A stretch of DNA of 64,000 bases from Acholeplasmatales bacterium (GCA_003539625.1 DPOU01000005.1:1-64000); one strand, 5' to 3'. Positions 16,753-26,656 are shown, numbered from the stretch's first letter. The notes: generated by a model not told the origin, from the sequence alone. Translations and numbers: made by a program.

Positions 16753-17996
16753 ATGTCCTCCTTAATTAGTTCTATTGTCTTATTTGATGTGGCTACTGCA
16801 CCAGCAAAACTTGACGAACCTGTAAGGTAATCACCTGTTAAAAGTACTTTTTGGTTTTTATATTTATATATTTTTGAGTTAGGCCAGCCCTTCTCATCAA
16901 GTAAATCAGGAATAAATGATTTTAAATAATCATAATTGGCATTTGTTCCTAAAGCCTCTACTACTATATCACATGGTACAGTTTCACATTCGCCTGTACT
17001 TTTAAAGCTTAAACGAGTTGAATTGTCATCTTTTATAAGTTCGGTAATTTCTACTTCTAAACCAATCAGTTTATTTGCTTTATCAAACACTAGTTGTTTG
17101 GGACTTCTAAGTTCAATGAAGTTTACGCCATCGTTTATCGCCATCTCAATTTCTTTTTTGGAAGCAGGTGAATTAGCGATATTTCTCCTATATACGATAT
17201 TTACTTTATTATCTGATCTAACTAGTAATCTTGATACATCCATTGCGACATTACCAGCACCAATAACTAAACTATTTGCATTATTTATTTTCTGAATGTT
17301 ATTTTTGCCATCTTCTAATAATTTAATACCATCATAAACAGAGGCATTATCTTCAAATATTTTTTTTGATAACATTGTACCCGTAGCAAAAACGATATAA
17401 TCAAAATCGTTTAAATCATTAAAATTAAGATTATTGCCAAACTCTTTATTGAAAACCATCTCAACATTTAATTTTTTAAGTATTGCGACTAGGACATTTA
17501 CAACATTATCATTAAACCTAAAATTAGGTAAACTATCAGTAATTACTCCCCCTATTTGATTATTTTTATCAAATAGCGTAACGCCTAAACCTAATTTTGC
17601 AAGTTCTATTGCTACATTCATGCCAGAAACACCAGCTCCAATTACCGCAATCTTAGATTTAATTTTATTATTACTAATTTTTTCATAGTCACTTTCTGAT
17701 ATTAGTGTTGATAGATAATTTTCAACTTCATAGAATGCTATAGATCCATCGCTAGTATTTCTTAATGCACAGTGTCCATAGCAACTTTTTTCATGGTCAC
17801 ATAACTTTGAACAAATAAAACTCATATTAGTAGTTTTTAATAGTTCTTTTTTAGCTTCAACTATTTGATCATTATTAATATAATTTAAAATAACAGGTAT
17901 ATTATTATGTAAAGGGCAATACTCTTTACATAAAGGTTTTTTACATTTCAAGCATCTTTGTGCAATATTTTTTATATTGTCAAGTTTTTCTCTCAT
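16743..17996 (-). CDS. GltD-like NAD(P)H oxidoreductase with Fe-S domain
   Basis: 417-aa member of the glutamate synthase small subunit / dihydropyrimidine dehydrogenase N-terminal family. Two N-terminal cysteine clusters (CLKCKKPLCKEYC and CSKLCDHEKSCYGHC) should bind two 4Fe-4S clusters. An FAD-binding GxGxxG (VIGAGVSGM) and a nucleotide-binding VIGAGNVAMD follow. Such proteins pass electrons from NAD(P)H to a partner subunit. No glutamate synthase large subunit or PreA gene is present here. It overlaps nadD and heads the nadD-nadE operon. A TATAAT lies upstream at 18039-18044. The partner and the true reaction are unknown. Confidence 0.75.
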   Translation of the reverse strand: MREKLDNIKNIAQRCLKCKKPLCKEYCPLHNNIPVILNYINNDQIVEAKKELLKTTNMSFICSKLCDHEKSCYGHCALRNTSDGSIAFYEVENYLSTLISESDYEKISNNKIKSKIAVIGAGVSGMNVAIELAKLGLGVTLFDKNNQIGGVITDSLPNFRFNDNVVNVLVAILKKLNVEMVFNKEFGNNLNFNDLNDFDYIVFATGTMLSKKIFEDNASVYDGIKLLEDGKNNIQKINNANSLVIGAGNVAMDVSRLLVRSDNKVNIVYRRNIANSPASKKEIEMAINDGVNFIELRSPKQLVFDKANKLIGLEVEITELIKDDNSTRLSFKSTGECETVPCDIVVEALGTNANYDYLKSFIPDLLDEKGWPNSKIYKYKNQKVLLTGDYLTGSSSFAGAVATSNKTIELIKEDIWK

Positions 17997-18085
17997 TTTT
18001 TTACACCAAATTTACCTTTTTTTATTATTTACAATAAAATTATACCATTTTTTTGTATTTTTTTATATTATATGCTTTAAAACGT

Positions 18086-18110
18086 TAAAAAACACTATAA
18101 ATTATAGTGT
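18086..18110 (-). terminator. Terminator of the PBP-murE-mraY-murD operon
   Basis: ACACTAT/ATAGTGT stem (18092-18098 with 18104-18110) containing the murD stop codon, followed on the minus strand by six T. Confidence 0.75.
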
Positions 18111-19381
18111 CTTTTAATTAATTTGTTAAATTCACTACCTCGTTCGATGTATGAACTATATTGATCATAACTTACACAACTTGGTGAGAATAATATTAAC
18201 AATGGTTTTTTTAATGGGAGCTTTTCTATTACTTCTTCTAAAGTATCGAAAACTTTTACTAAATTATTACTAAAGACTTCCGCAAGCTCATTCCTTGACG
18301 TACCATAAGTATAAACTTCATCAATAAAATCACATTGTTTGGCAAGACAATAGTAATTTTCTTTCATTATTCCACCAACTATTAGGACTTTGTAATAAGA
18401 GTTATAATTATTTTTAATACTCTTTGCCCCCGCAAGACTTGCATATGGGGTTGTCGATTTTGAATCGTTAATTATTATTAAATCATTTGTATGATAAACC
18501 ATTTCAAAACGATACTTTAATCCCTCAAAATGTTCGATTACTTCATTAATATGATTTTTTTCAATATCATATATCTTGGCTACACATATGCTTGCCATAT
18601 AATCTTCGATGTTATGTAACTCTGATTTTTTAACCTCATTAATGTCGATTAATTTTTCATTGTTATACATTATATAATTATTATCGAAATAGCAATTAGC
18701 ATTTTTTTCATTAAGTGAATAGGAAATTTTATTTACATTACTCATTTTACTAATAATTTCATCTAAAATTACATCTTCTTTATTATATACAACATAATCA
18801 TAGTGATTCATATTTCTAATTATCTTTAATTTATCTTTTATGTAACTGTTATATGTTTTGTGATAATCAATATGATGCTTGATAATGTTTGGTATAACCA
18901 TTACATGAGGTTTAGTTTTGTAGGTGTAATGTAACATAAAACTTGATGCTTCAACCACTAAACAAGAGGATTTTTTACTAGCTAGAGTGAATGTAGGTAA
19001 TCCAATATTTCCTACTAAATTGTCTTTAAATTCTTCTTTTATTGACAGCATTCTAGAAATTAGAGTTGCAATTGTTGTTTTACCAACACTACCAGTTACA
19101 AGTACCATATCAGTAGGTTTAAAGAATTGATAATAAAGTTCAATATCAGAAATTATTTTCTTATTTAATGCTTCTGCTACTCTTAAAAAAGCAGTATCAA
19201 ATTTTATTCCTGGACTTTTCACGATAATATCTATTTTATCTAAAATAATTTTTGCAAGTTGAGTATCATTCGTTGTATCATCACAATATATTAGATATTC
19301 TATTTCTTCTTTATCAAAATAGTTTTTAATTGCTTTATTGGTTATTCCTAATCCATATAATAAATATCTTTTATTTAAAAT
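18095..19381 (-). CDS. murD: UDP-N-acetylmuramoyl-alanine--D-glutamate ligase
   Basis: Adds D-glutamate to UDP-MurNAc-L-alanine in the cytosol. P-loop TGSVGKTT, a central ATPase domain, and a C-terminal ligase domain with NDSKSTTPYASLAG. The reading frame stays open up to 19435, where a TTG lies inside mraY without any ribosome-binding site. The protein's family-like start (LNKRYLLYGLG) instead follows an ATT codon at 19379-19381, which has GGGGGTGA 4 nt upstream. No ATG or GTG exists in between. I therefore place the start at ATT, a rare initiator known from infC. Last gene of the operon PBP-murE-mraY-murD. Confidence 0.88.
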   Translation of the reverse strand: MLNKRYLLYGLGITNKAIKNYFDKEEIEYLIYCDDTTNDTQLAKIILDKIDIIVKSPGIKFDTAFLRVAEALNKKIISDIELYYQFFKPTDMVLVTGSVGKTTIATLISRMLSIKEEFKDNLVGNIGLPTFTLASKKSSCLVVEASSFMLHYTYKTKPHVMVIPNIIKHHIDYHKTYNSYIKDKLKIIRNMNHYDYVVYNKEDVILDEIISKMSNVNKISYSLNEKNANCYFDNNYIMYNNEKLIDINEVKKSELHNIEDYMASICVAKIYDIEKNHINEVIEHFEGLKYRFEMVYHTNDLIIINDSKSTTPYASLAGAKSIKNNYNSYYKVLIVGGIMKENYYCLAKQCDFIDEVYTYGTSRNELAEVFSNNLVKVFDTLEEVIEKLPLKKPLLILFSPSCVSYDQYSSYIERGSEFNKLIKRHYNL

Positions 19382-20364
19382 ATTTTCACCCCCAATATTA
19401 TGCCAATTATCGTTGTAAACACTGATATAGTCCAAAATAATAAATCTATTTTATTTTCACTATAACCTAAAAGCTCAAAATGATGATGTAATGGTGTCAT
19501 TCTAAATAGTCTAGATCCTTTGGTCTTTTTAAAAAACCATACTTGTAATATAACCGATACGGTTTCAACAATATAAATAAAGCCAAAAAATATTATTAAT
19601 AGTTCTTTATTTAGACTAATTAGCATTGCAAACATTATAGCTCCTACAGCAAGTGAACCAGTATCCCCCATAAAAATTTTTGCTTTTGGTAGATTAAAGA
19701 ATAAAAAAGCTAGTAAAGCTATGATTATGCTGATGGAAAGATAAGCCACGACGTAGTTTTCTTCATATATTGCGATTAAATAAATGCCAGTAAAACTAAT
19801 AGTACTACATCCTCCCAGTAATCCATCTATTCCATCAGTCAAATTTGTGGCATTACTGAAGCCTACAAAACCAATAACTATCCAAATTAGATAAAAGAAA
19901 GATAAATATAGTGATTCACCAAAAAAATTAAGAACATTATTCCTATTCATTAATTGATATAATAGGGTAGAAATTATGGCAATTAAAATTTGTAACAAAA
20001 GTTTAGTCTTTGGATGCAGTCCGACATTATTTTTTTTGATTATTATCAAAAAATCATCAATAAAACCAATTAAACCAAACCCTAAAAAAGGGATTAAAAG
20101 TTGCAATATATTAAAAATAGTTTGAGAATTAATATAATGATTAAATAAAAGCAACGTTATCCAAAGAAAAAAAGATACTAAAAATATTACAATTCCACCA
20201 AGAGTTGGGGTGCCTGATTTTAAATTATGTCTTTTTGGTCCTTCTTTTCTAATAGATTGCCCAAATTTAAAATGATACAGTAAGGGAATAGTAGTATGAA
20301 ATGTACAAATTCCTAATAATAAGCCTATAATTATTAATATTAATAAAGCAAAATAACTATTCAT
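19375..20364 (-). CDS. mraY: Phospho-MurNAc-pentapeptide transferase MraY
   Basis: Integral membrane enzyme that makes lipid I from UDP-MurNAc-pentapeptide and undecaprenyl phosphate. About ten hydrophobic helices are visible. Cytoplasmic loops carry the conserved KSGTPTLGG, NLTDGIDGL and KIFMGDTGS aspartate motifs and the TPLHHHFELLGY histidine motif. 329 aa, the usual length. It overlaps the upstream murE by 8 nt and the downstream murD. Confidence 0.96.
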   Translation of the reverse strand: MNSYFALLILIIIGLLLGICTFHTTIPLLYHFKFGQSIRKEGPKRHNLKSGTPTLGGIVIFLVSFFLWITLLLFNHYINSQTIFNILQLLIPFLGFGLIGFIDDFLIIIKKNNVGLHPKTKLLLQILIAIISTLLYQLMNRNNVLNFFGESLYLSFFYLIWIVIGFVGFSNATNLTDGIDGLLGGCSTISFTGIYLIAIYEENYVVAYLSISIIIALLAFLFFNLPKAKIFMGDTGSLAVGAIMFAMLISLNKELLIIFFGFIYIVETVSVILQVWFFKKTKGSRLFRMTPLHHHFELLGYSENKIDLLFWTISVFTTIIGIILGVKIF

Positions 20365-21832
20365 TCTTATTATTTAACGATTTTACATATTCAATATCCG
20401 AAAAGTTAATGATATTTTCGCTAACTATGTATCGTTCTGCTCCCTTTCCTAATATCAATATAGTATCATTTTCATTGCTATTTGAAATTGCTCGTTCAAT
20501 TGCTAACTGCCTATTAGTTATTATTTTATAATTTTTTTGATTGGTTGTACTAATTATTTGTGAAATTATTTCATTTACGTCTTCATTTCTGGAATTATCT
20601 TCAGTAAAATATACCTCATCTGCTAACTCAGTCGCTATATTCCCAATTTTATGACGTTTATCTTTATCACGATTGCCTCCACACCCTACTACAACAATAA
20701 TTTTATTGGTAGTAAATTCTTTAAAATACTGAATTACTTGCCTTATACCATCAGGTGTATGAGCATAGTCGACTATTACATTAAGATGTTTATTATTTAC
20801 ATTTAAATCAAAATAGTTCATTCTTCCTGCTACGGGTTTAAAGTCTTCAATACACTTAATAATTGTTTCTTTGTTTACGCCTAAACTATCAAGAATTAAG
20901 TATGCGGCTAAAATATTGTCTAAATTAAAGTTACCGATTAGTTTTGTAACAATTTCAAAGCATTCTTTGTTTTTCCAAATTGCTATTTTCATATTTTCAA
21001 AACTCTTATCAATTATCTTACCAGTTAATGTACATTTATTGGATTTTAAACCACTATTATAAGTTTTTAGTTTTGCTAAAGAAGCATTTTCAAATAAAGA
21101 GGCATAATTTGCATCGTTATTGACAATTAAGAAGTCTTCTTCAGTTAAATTAAAAGCAATTCTTGCTTTAGTAAAGGCATAGTTATCCATTGTATTATGG
21201 TAATCAAGATGATCTTGAGTTATATTTGTTAAAGTAACAACATTAAAATGAATTCCTAATACTCTACCTTCTGCTATTCCTTGACTACTTACTTCCATGA
21301 TTACATAATCATAATAATTTTTATAAATATAGCGATATATTTTAACAATATCTGGCGTTGTATTAGTAGATTCAATCACTTTTTCAATTTTATTTATCGA
21401 TGACTTTATACCACCAGTACCAACCCACAATACTTTTTTATTAATTGTCTTTAATGATTCATATACAATACTGCTCGTTGTCGTTTTGCCATTAGTACCA
21501 GTAATTCCAATTATTTTAGATTTTGGATAAAACTGGTAATACCACTTTAATAATCTAGCAAGTTCAACTTTTGCAGATTTAACATAAATTAAATTGATAT
21601 CTTTGTAACTAGGTTCAATATAATTAGTATCATCATAAATAATTGTTTTAGCCCCATTATTTATAGCATCTTCAATAAAATTTATTCCATTATTTGAATA
21701 ACCTTTTATTGCAACAAAAATACTACCATCTATAACATCTCCACTATTATTACAAATTTTTGTTACAAAATGATCGATAATATCATGTTTATTAATTTGA
21801 TAGAATTGAAAGAAATAATCTGATATATACAT
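20357..21832 (-). CDS. murE: UDP-MurNAc-tripeptide synthetase
   Basis: Adds the third residue to the peptidoglycan peptide. P-loop GITGTNGKTTTSS, TNTTPD, the carbamoyl-lysine region MEVSSQG, and the C-terminal GRMNYFD and DYAHTPDG motifs are all present. The selectivity loop reads EDNSRNED: enzymes that add meso-diaminopimelate have DNPR at this position, so DNSR with the arginine kept suggests DAP rather than lysine, by inference. 491 aa. It begins 17 nt after the PBP gene. Confidence 0.94.
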   Translation of the reverse strand: MYISDYFFQFYQINKHDIIDHFVTKICNNSGDVIDGSIFVAIKGYSNNGINFIEDAINNGAKTIIYDDTNYIEPSYKDINLIYVKSAKVELARLLKWYYQFYPKSKIIGITGTNGKTTTSSIVYESLKTINKKVLWVGTGGIKSSINKIEKVIESTNTTPDIVKIYRYIYKNYYDYVIMEVSSQGIAEGRVLGIHFNVVTLTNITQDHLDYHNTMDNYAFTKARIAFNLTEEDFLIVNNDANYASLFENASLAKLKTYNSGLKSNKCTLTGKIIDKSFENMKIAIWKNKECFEIVTKLIGNFNLDNILAAYLILDSLGVNKETIIKCIEDFKPVAGRMNYFDLNVNNKHLNVIVDYAHTPDGIRQVIQYFKEFTTNKIIVVVGCGGNRDKDKRHKIGNIATELADEVYFTEDNSRNEDVNEIISQIISTTNQKNYKIITNRQLAIERAISNSNENDTILILGKGAERYIVSENIINFSDIEYVKSLNNKNE

Positions 21833-21849
21833 GTTATCCCTCCCCTTTT

Positions 21850-23739
21850 TTATGTATATAAAATAACTGTTCCACCTTCTATTATTGATTCACCAGCTTC
21901 CGGCATTTGTCCAATAATAATATCACCAGTTCCTTCAATAATAAAATTATAATATGGGTTATATTTAACATCTTTTTTATTCATACCAATATATTCAGGA
22001 ATTTTGTATAACGGTTTATCAACCCATAATCTTGGTTGATAGGAAATTCCTTCATAATTTTTTTTGACATTTAGAAAAGACAATGATTCACTCATAATTT
22101 CTTTTACAAGTGGTCCAACAGTTGTACCGCCATACTGAATTGCGTTATGAGGATTTTGAATAGCTAAGTAAACACCGATTTTAGGATCATCCATTGGGGC
22201 TATTGCAAGAAAAGACAAAATAAATTTATTACTAAGATAATGACCATTTTCGGCGATTTGCGCAGTTCCTGTTTTACCACCAATTCGATAACCATCTATA
22301 TAACATGCTCTACCTGTGCCTTTTGCGACAACCGATTCTAATGCATTCGCAACAATTTTTGAAGTTTCCTCACTTATTACCCGCCTTATTAAAGATGGTT
22401 TATTTTCAATAATGAAATTATTTTGTTTTCCTATCGCATGTAAAATGTATGGCTTATGCAAATTTCCACCATTGACTGCTGCGCTTGCGGCATTCAAAAT
22501 TTGTAATGGCGTAGTTGAATTACCTTGTCCAAATGATGCGGTGGCAAGTTCAACATTGCCAATTTTATTGGTGTCAAATAGTATTCCTTTACTTTCTCCT
22601 AATAAGTCGATACCAGTTTTACTACCATAGCCAAACTTTCTAATATATTCAAATAGTTTTTCTTTACCAAGTCTTAAACCAATAGTCATAAAACCAGGGT
22701 TACATGAGTTTTCCAATACCTGTAAAAAGGTTTCATCCCCATGACCACCCTTTTTCCAATCTCTAATTCTGGTACCATCTACAATCATATATCCTGGATC
22801 ATAGAATTTTTCATCAATTCTAAACACTTTTTCTTCTAACCCTGCCGCAAAAGTACATATTTTGAAAGTTGAACCAGGTTCATAAGATTTCCAGATGGGA
22901 AGATTTCTATTAAATATTTCTTGCGAATAATCTTTATAATTTTCTAAATCAAAAGTTGGTCTTGATGCCATTGCGTATATTTCGCTAGTCATTGGATTTA
23001 TAGCCAGACCTACAACATCATCTGCTTCATATCTATTATAAGCATTGTCCATTACACGCTCTAATGAAAGTTGAATATTTAAATCAATTGTAAGATAAAT
23101 ATCAAGCCCGCTAGAAGCGTTTTTATAATAACCACTCAAATCATCCATTGCGGCACCATGAGCATCAGTAAAAATTTGTAATGCTCCTTTTTTTCCTTTC
23201 AAATATTGATCATAAATATATTCAATACCCGATATTCCTTGATTATCAATACCAACAATGCCTATTACTTGTGCTAAACATGTCGGATATGGATAATATC
23301 TTGATGAATCACCAACGATGTAAATCCCATCAAGATTTAATTTAGCGATTTCAATAGCTTGTTCAACAGATATTTTTTGAGCTTCTGGTTTAATTATTTC
23401 GACAGATACAGCTTTATTAAGATGTTTTAAAATATCATTTGTTGTACAATCAACAATATCCGCGATTTTTTTAGCTGTTGTAGCCTTATTTTTTATTTGT
23501 CTTGGAATTGCAACAATTGTAGGTGTTAACTTACTTCCAACAATTAAATTACCATTTCGATCATAAATATTGCCTCTTCTACCTTCAATAGGAGCATTTC
23601 TAGTCCATAAATCTAAAGCTTTTTCATAATATTCTTTACTTTTGTAAGTTTTTACATAAGTAAGGCGTAAAAATAGGGCTAAAAATGCAATACCAATAAT
23701 TATATATGTAAATATTATTCTTTTTTTTACTAGCAAAGT
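21850..23739 (-). CDS. Class B penicillin-binding protein, SpoVD/FtsI type
   Basis: Transpeptidase that cross-links peptidoglycan at the septum or spore cortex. One N-terminal membrane helix, a PBP dimerisation domain, and a transpeptidase domain with SYEPGSTFK (active serine), SCN and GGKTGTAQ. A single C-terminal PASTA-like domain (about the last 55 residues) is the arrangement of SpoVD and some FtsI proteins. About 630 aa. The frame is open to a GTG at 23748, but a TTG at 23739 is better placed behind GGTGAT; both are possible. First gene of the murE-mraY-murD operon. Division versus sporulation role cannot be told. Confidence 0.9.
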   Translation of the reverse strand, partial: TLLVKKRIIFTYIIIGIAFLALFLRLTYVKTYKSKEYYEKALDLWTRNAPIEGRRGNIYDRNGNLIVGSKLTPTIVAIPRQIKNKATTAKKIADIVDCTTNDILKHLNKAVSVEIIKPEAQKISVEQAIEIAKLNLDGIYIVGDSSRYYPYPTCLAQVIGIVGIDNQGISGIEYIYDQYLKGKKGALQIFTDAHGAAMDDLSGYYKNASSGLDIYLTIDLNIQLSLERVMDNAYNRYEADDVVGLAINPMTSEIYAMASRPTFDLENYKDYSQEIFNRNLPIWKSYEPGSTFKICTFAAGLEEKVFRIDEKFYDPGYMIVDGTRIRDWKKGGHGDETFLQVLENSCNPGFMTIGLRLGKEKLFEYIRKFGYGSKTGIDLLGESKGILFDTNKIGNVELATASFGQGNSTTPLQILNAASAAVNGGNLHKPYILHAIGKQNNFIIENKPSLIRRVISEETSKIVANALESVVAKGTGRACYIDGYRIGGKTGTAQIAENGHYLSNKFILSFLAIAPMDDPKIGVYLAIQNPHNAIQYGGTTVGPLVKEIMSESLSFLNVKKNYEGISYQPRLWVDKPLYKIPEYIGMNKKDVKYNPYYNFIIEGTGDIIIGQMPEAGESIIEGGTVILYT

Positions 23740-23801
23740 TATCACCAATTCATTTTATGAAATATAATATTTTTAAGAACAAATATCTTTATTCTTGATA
23801 T

Positions 23802-23829
23802 AAAAAAAACGCCTATCACTAGGCGTTTT
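23802..23829 (-). terminator. Terminator of the nucleoside transporter operon
   Basis: Stem ACGCCTA/TAGGCGT with a 4-nt loop (23809-23815 with 23820-23826), overlapping the stop codon of the CAT-like gene and followed on the minus strand by eight T. Confidence 0.8.
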
Positions 23830-24523
23830 CTCTGCTTTCATCAATATATTTCTTTGGTGAATTTAGATATTTCTCAATTTCTAAAAAGGCTAAAGAAAGT
23901 GGGTAACCATCTACTAAAGCATGGCTTACTTGAATATTAAAATCAATGTAGTATTCGTTATCTATTTGATAGTATTTACCCCAACAAATTCGTGGTACAT
24001 AACTACTATCATCGTTTGGCATTGGGTGAATCATACTATCAAAATCTATCCATGGAAGTGAAGTAATATAATATTGATCAAATTTAGATAAATCATTATA
24101 GCTTGCATCTTCATCAATATGCTTATTCCGTTTGTCAATTGCTATTTTTGCAAGTTCATAAAATTTATCATAATTTTTATCATATAAACTATCGCAATTA
24201 TCAAATACGCCATCACCAGTCATTACAGTATAGGCCGGATTAACTACATCATATAAAACAACTTCGCTATTTTCTACTCTTAAACGCATTTCTTCAATAT
24301 TATTTAATGCGGTAGTAACAAAGTACAACATTGTAATGAAAAATGAATTTTTGTTATTGTTATTTTTTTCATTTTCAAGATACTTTATTAAATTAGTTAT
24401 TTTAATTTTTTTAGTAATACCATAATAATGAGCTGGGTATTTAATAAACCATTCGTAATGTTTCTTACCCTTCCAGTTTTTAACGTCAATTATTTTTCGA
24501 TGATTAGCGTTGTCCAGGCTCAT
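23819..24523 (-). CDS. Chloramphenicol acetyltransferase (CatA)-like protein
   Basis: 234-aa protein of the CatA trimeric acyltransferase family. It starts with the family's I-D-x-x-x-W-K-x-x-x-x-Y-x-W pattern. Near the C-terminus QVSHALVDGYP supplies the HxxxDG acyl-transfer motif; the histidine before the active one (HH in classical CAT) is serine here. It overlaps the last permease gene by 20 nt and has native AT-rich composition, so it belongs to the nucleoside-uptake operon rather than a resistance cassette. Natural substrate unknown; chloramphenicol resistance is possible but not implied. Confidence 0.75.
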   Translation of the reverse strand: MSLDNANHRKIIDVKNWKGKKHYEWFIKYPAHYYGITKKIKITNLIKYLENEKNNNNKNSFFITMLYFVTTALNNIEEMRLRVENSEVVLYDVVNPAYTVMTGDGVFDNCDSLYDKNYDKFYELAKIAIDKRNKHIDEDASYNDLSKFDQYYITSLPWIDFDSMIHPMPNDDSSYVPRICWGKYYQIDNEYYIDFNIQVSHALVDGYPLSLAFLEIEKYLNSPKKYIDESRENA

Positions 24524-25442
24524 ATGGTATACCCTCGGCTTTCGGTGCGTATGATTTTCTTGATGTAAATCCTAAAACGATTAAGCATACTATATATGGT
24601 AACATTTTATAAATACTTGGATTCATATTTAAGGCTTGTAACCAATCAAAGCTTGTATAAACTGCACCTAATGCTCTAAAGAATCCAAATAATAATGCAC
24701 CTAAGAAAATGCTTATTGGTTTCCATTTTCCAAATATCATAACCGCAAGGGCTAAGAATCCAAATCCGGCAACTCCATTATTAAATGACCATGTTGAATT
24801 AGCTGAAGCAATAAATGCTATACCACCAAGTCCGCCTAAAGCACCTGAGATAATTACACCAATATAGCGCATTTTTATTACATTTATACCAACTGATGCG
24901 GCAGCTTGTGGATGTTCACCACAAGACATTAATCTTAAACCAAATTTAGTTTTATAAAGTATTATGTAAGAAATAATAACTAATAATACTGTTACTACAA
25001 TGAACCAGTTTAGCTCAAGTTTACCAATATTAAATATAAATTTCTTTTGTAAATCAATGTAATCCAAACGTGGAGCAGCTTTACCATCTCTTGCAAGTGT
25101 AAGTGCTTTAACAATAACGGTTGCAAAAGCAGGTGCCAATATATTAAGGGCAGTACCTGTAATTGTTTGATCAGACTTAAATGTAACTGAAGCTACAGCA
25201 AGTAATAGTGAATAAAGAATACCAGATAGCATACTTATTCCAAAAACAATTACAATTACCAAGAAGGCATTCAAATTTGTTGGTAGATATTGCATAATTA
25301 AGGCGCCACCCAAAGCACCAATTACCATACATCCTTCAAGTCCTAAGTTTATTACACCACTTCTTTCCGCAAACATACCACCAAGAGCAACCAAAGAAAG
25401 AGTTGCAGCATAAATTAATGTATATTGTATTAATATATTCAT
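24504..25442 (-). CDS. Nucleoside ABC transporter permease 2
   Basis: 312-aa integral membrane subunit with about eight to nine hydrophobic helices, of the BPD_transp_2 (ribose/nucleoside) permease family. The N-terminal GGMFAERSGVINLGLEGCM block is characteristic of the YufQ/NupC-type nucleoside permeases. It pairs with the 403-aa permease encoded 2 nt upstream to form the membrane channel. Starts with an ATG behind GGAGGAAAA inside the end of the upstream gene. Confidence 0.9.
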   Translation of the reverse strand: MNILIQYTLIYAATLSLVALGGMFAERSGVINLGLEGCMVIGALGGALIMQYLPTNLNAFLVIVIVFGISMLSGILYSLLLAVASVTFKSDQTITGTALNILAPAFATVIVKALTLARDGKAAPRLDYIDLQKKFIFNIGKLELNWFIVVTVLLVIISYIILYKTKFGLRLMSCGEHPQAAASVGINVIKMRYIGVIISGALGGLGGIAFIASANSTWSFNNGVAGFGFLALAVMIFGKWKPISIFLGALLFGFFRALGAVYTSFDWLQALNMNPSIYKMLPYIVCLIVLGFTSRKSYAPKAEGIPYEPGQR

Positions 25443-25444
25443 AC

Positions 25445-26656
25445 TTATTTTTCCTCCTTCTTTGCAGTTTGTTCAAGTTTTTTGTTAACTCGTTTAGTAA
25501 TAAATGTTTTTATAAACAGTACGAATGCACATAAATAAATAATTATTGACGTAATTAATGTTGCAATTTCAGGACTATAATAAGTAGTATCTAAATTTCC
25601 ACCACCTTCAATAATGAATGTAATGAAGAATGAAGAAATAATAGTACCAAATGGATTAAGACCACCTAAAAAGGCAGCTGAAATACCATCAAAGCCCATC
25701 GAAGGTAAATTAGCAGGATTATACCAAGGCATTATACCAGTAAGATATAATGTTGCACCTGATAAACCAGCAAGTCCACCCGCAATTGCCATTGTCAAGA
25801 TAATGTTTCTTTTTTCATGCATACCTGAATACTTTGCGGCATTGCGATTGAAACCAGTGGCTTTCAATTCATATCCAAAAGTTGTTTTATTTAAGACAAT
25901 ATAAATAATAATTGCGACTACTATGGCAATAATAACGCCAATACCAACATATTGGTTACCGCCAAATACTTTATCAAGGCCCAAATTTGGTAGTCTCACT
26001 GAAGCATTTGCATGTTTAGCATCAAATAAAGACCACGTTTCAGATTTAACACTATCCCAAGATGCTGGATTATCCATAATCAAGTTACCTAAATATAGAC
26101 CAATCCAGTTCAACATTATGCTAGATATAACTTCATTAACATTTAAATATGCTTTAAGGATACCTGTCAATGAACCCCATATACCACCAACAATAGTTGC
26201 TAATAATGTGCTAATATACCATGGTAGATTTAATACAAGGGCACAATATAAAGCGGTAACAACACCCATAGTGTATTGACCAGCTGCACCAATATTAAAT
26301 AAACCAGCTTTATAAGCAAACAGAACTGATAAACCAGTTAGGATTAATGGTGCTGTTTTTGTCAATGTAGTACCCAAATATTTTAATCTTCTTTGCTTAT
26401 TTGAAGAATACATAAAGCCTTTAACTAAGTTAATAAAGTTTTTATTAGCTTGACCTGGTTTTATAATAAGTAAAACCAAATATCCAATAAATAATCCAAT
26501 TATGGCACACAATAAAGATGCTATTATTGACTGAACAGCTGGTTTTTTTAAGAAGCGGATAAATGAATTATTGTTATTTTCAACTTTCATTTCCCGTTTA
26601 TCGTTATTAACTACTTCTGTATTATTTAAATTTGTAGGTTGTTTATTATCATTCAT
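25445..26656 (-). CDS. Nucleoside ABC transporter permease 1
   Basis: 403 aa. A polar, low-complexity N-terminal extension (about 40 residues) precedes eight or more membrane helices. The ALFAYKAGLFNIGAAGQ-like block marks the first permease of Bmp/YufNOPQ nucleoside importers. The start overlaps the ATPase gene by 8 nt. It works with the second permease, the ATPase and the BmpA-like lipoprotein of the same operon. Confidence 0.9.
   Translation of the reverse strand: MNDNKQPTNLNNTEVVNNDKREMKVENNNNSFIRFLKKPAVQSIIASLLCAIIGLFIGYLVLLIIKPGQANKNFINLVKGFMYSSNKQRRLKYLGTTLTKTAPLILTGLSVLFAYKAGLFNIGAAGQYTMGVVTALYCALVLNLPWYISTLLATIVGGIWGSLTGILKAYLNVNEVISSIMLNWIGLYLGNLIMDNPASWDSVKSETWSLFDAKHANASVRLPNLGLDKVFGGNQYVGIGVIIAIVVAIIIYIVLNKTTFGYELKATGFNRNAAKYSGMHEKRNIILTMAIAGGLAGLSGATLYLTGIMPWYNPANLPSMGFDGISAAFLGGLNPFGTIISSFFITFIIEGGGNLDTTYYSPEIATLITSIIIYLCAFVLFIKTFITKRVNKKLEQTAKKEEK

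Noticed and set aside
19382..19435. TTG start for murD inside mraY
   Set aside because: No ribosome-binding site, a 61-nt overlap, and an N-terminal extension not found in MurD; the ATT start is better supported.
23819..24523. CAT-like gene as an acquired resistance cassette
   Set aside because: Native base composition, overlap with the transporter operon and no mobile sequence nearby argue for a resident gene.
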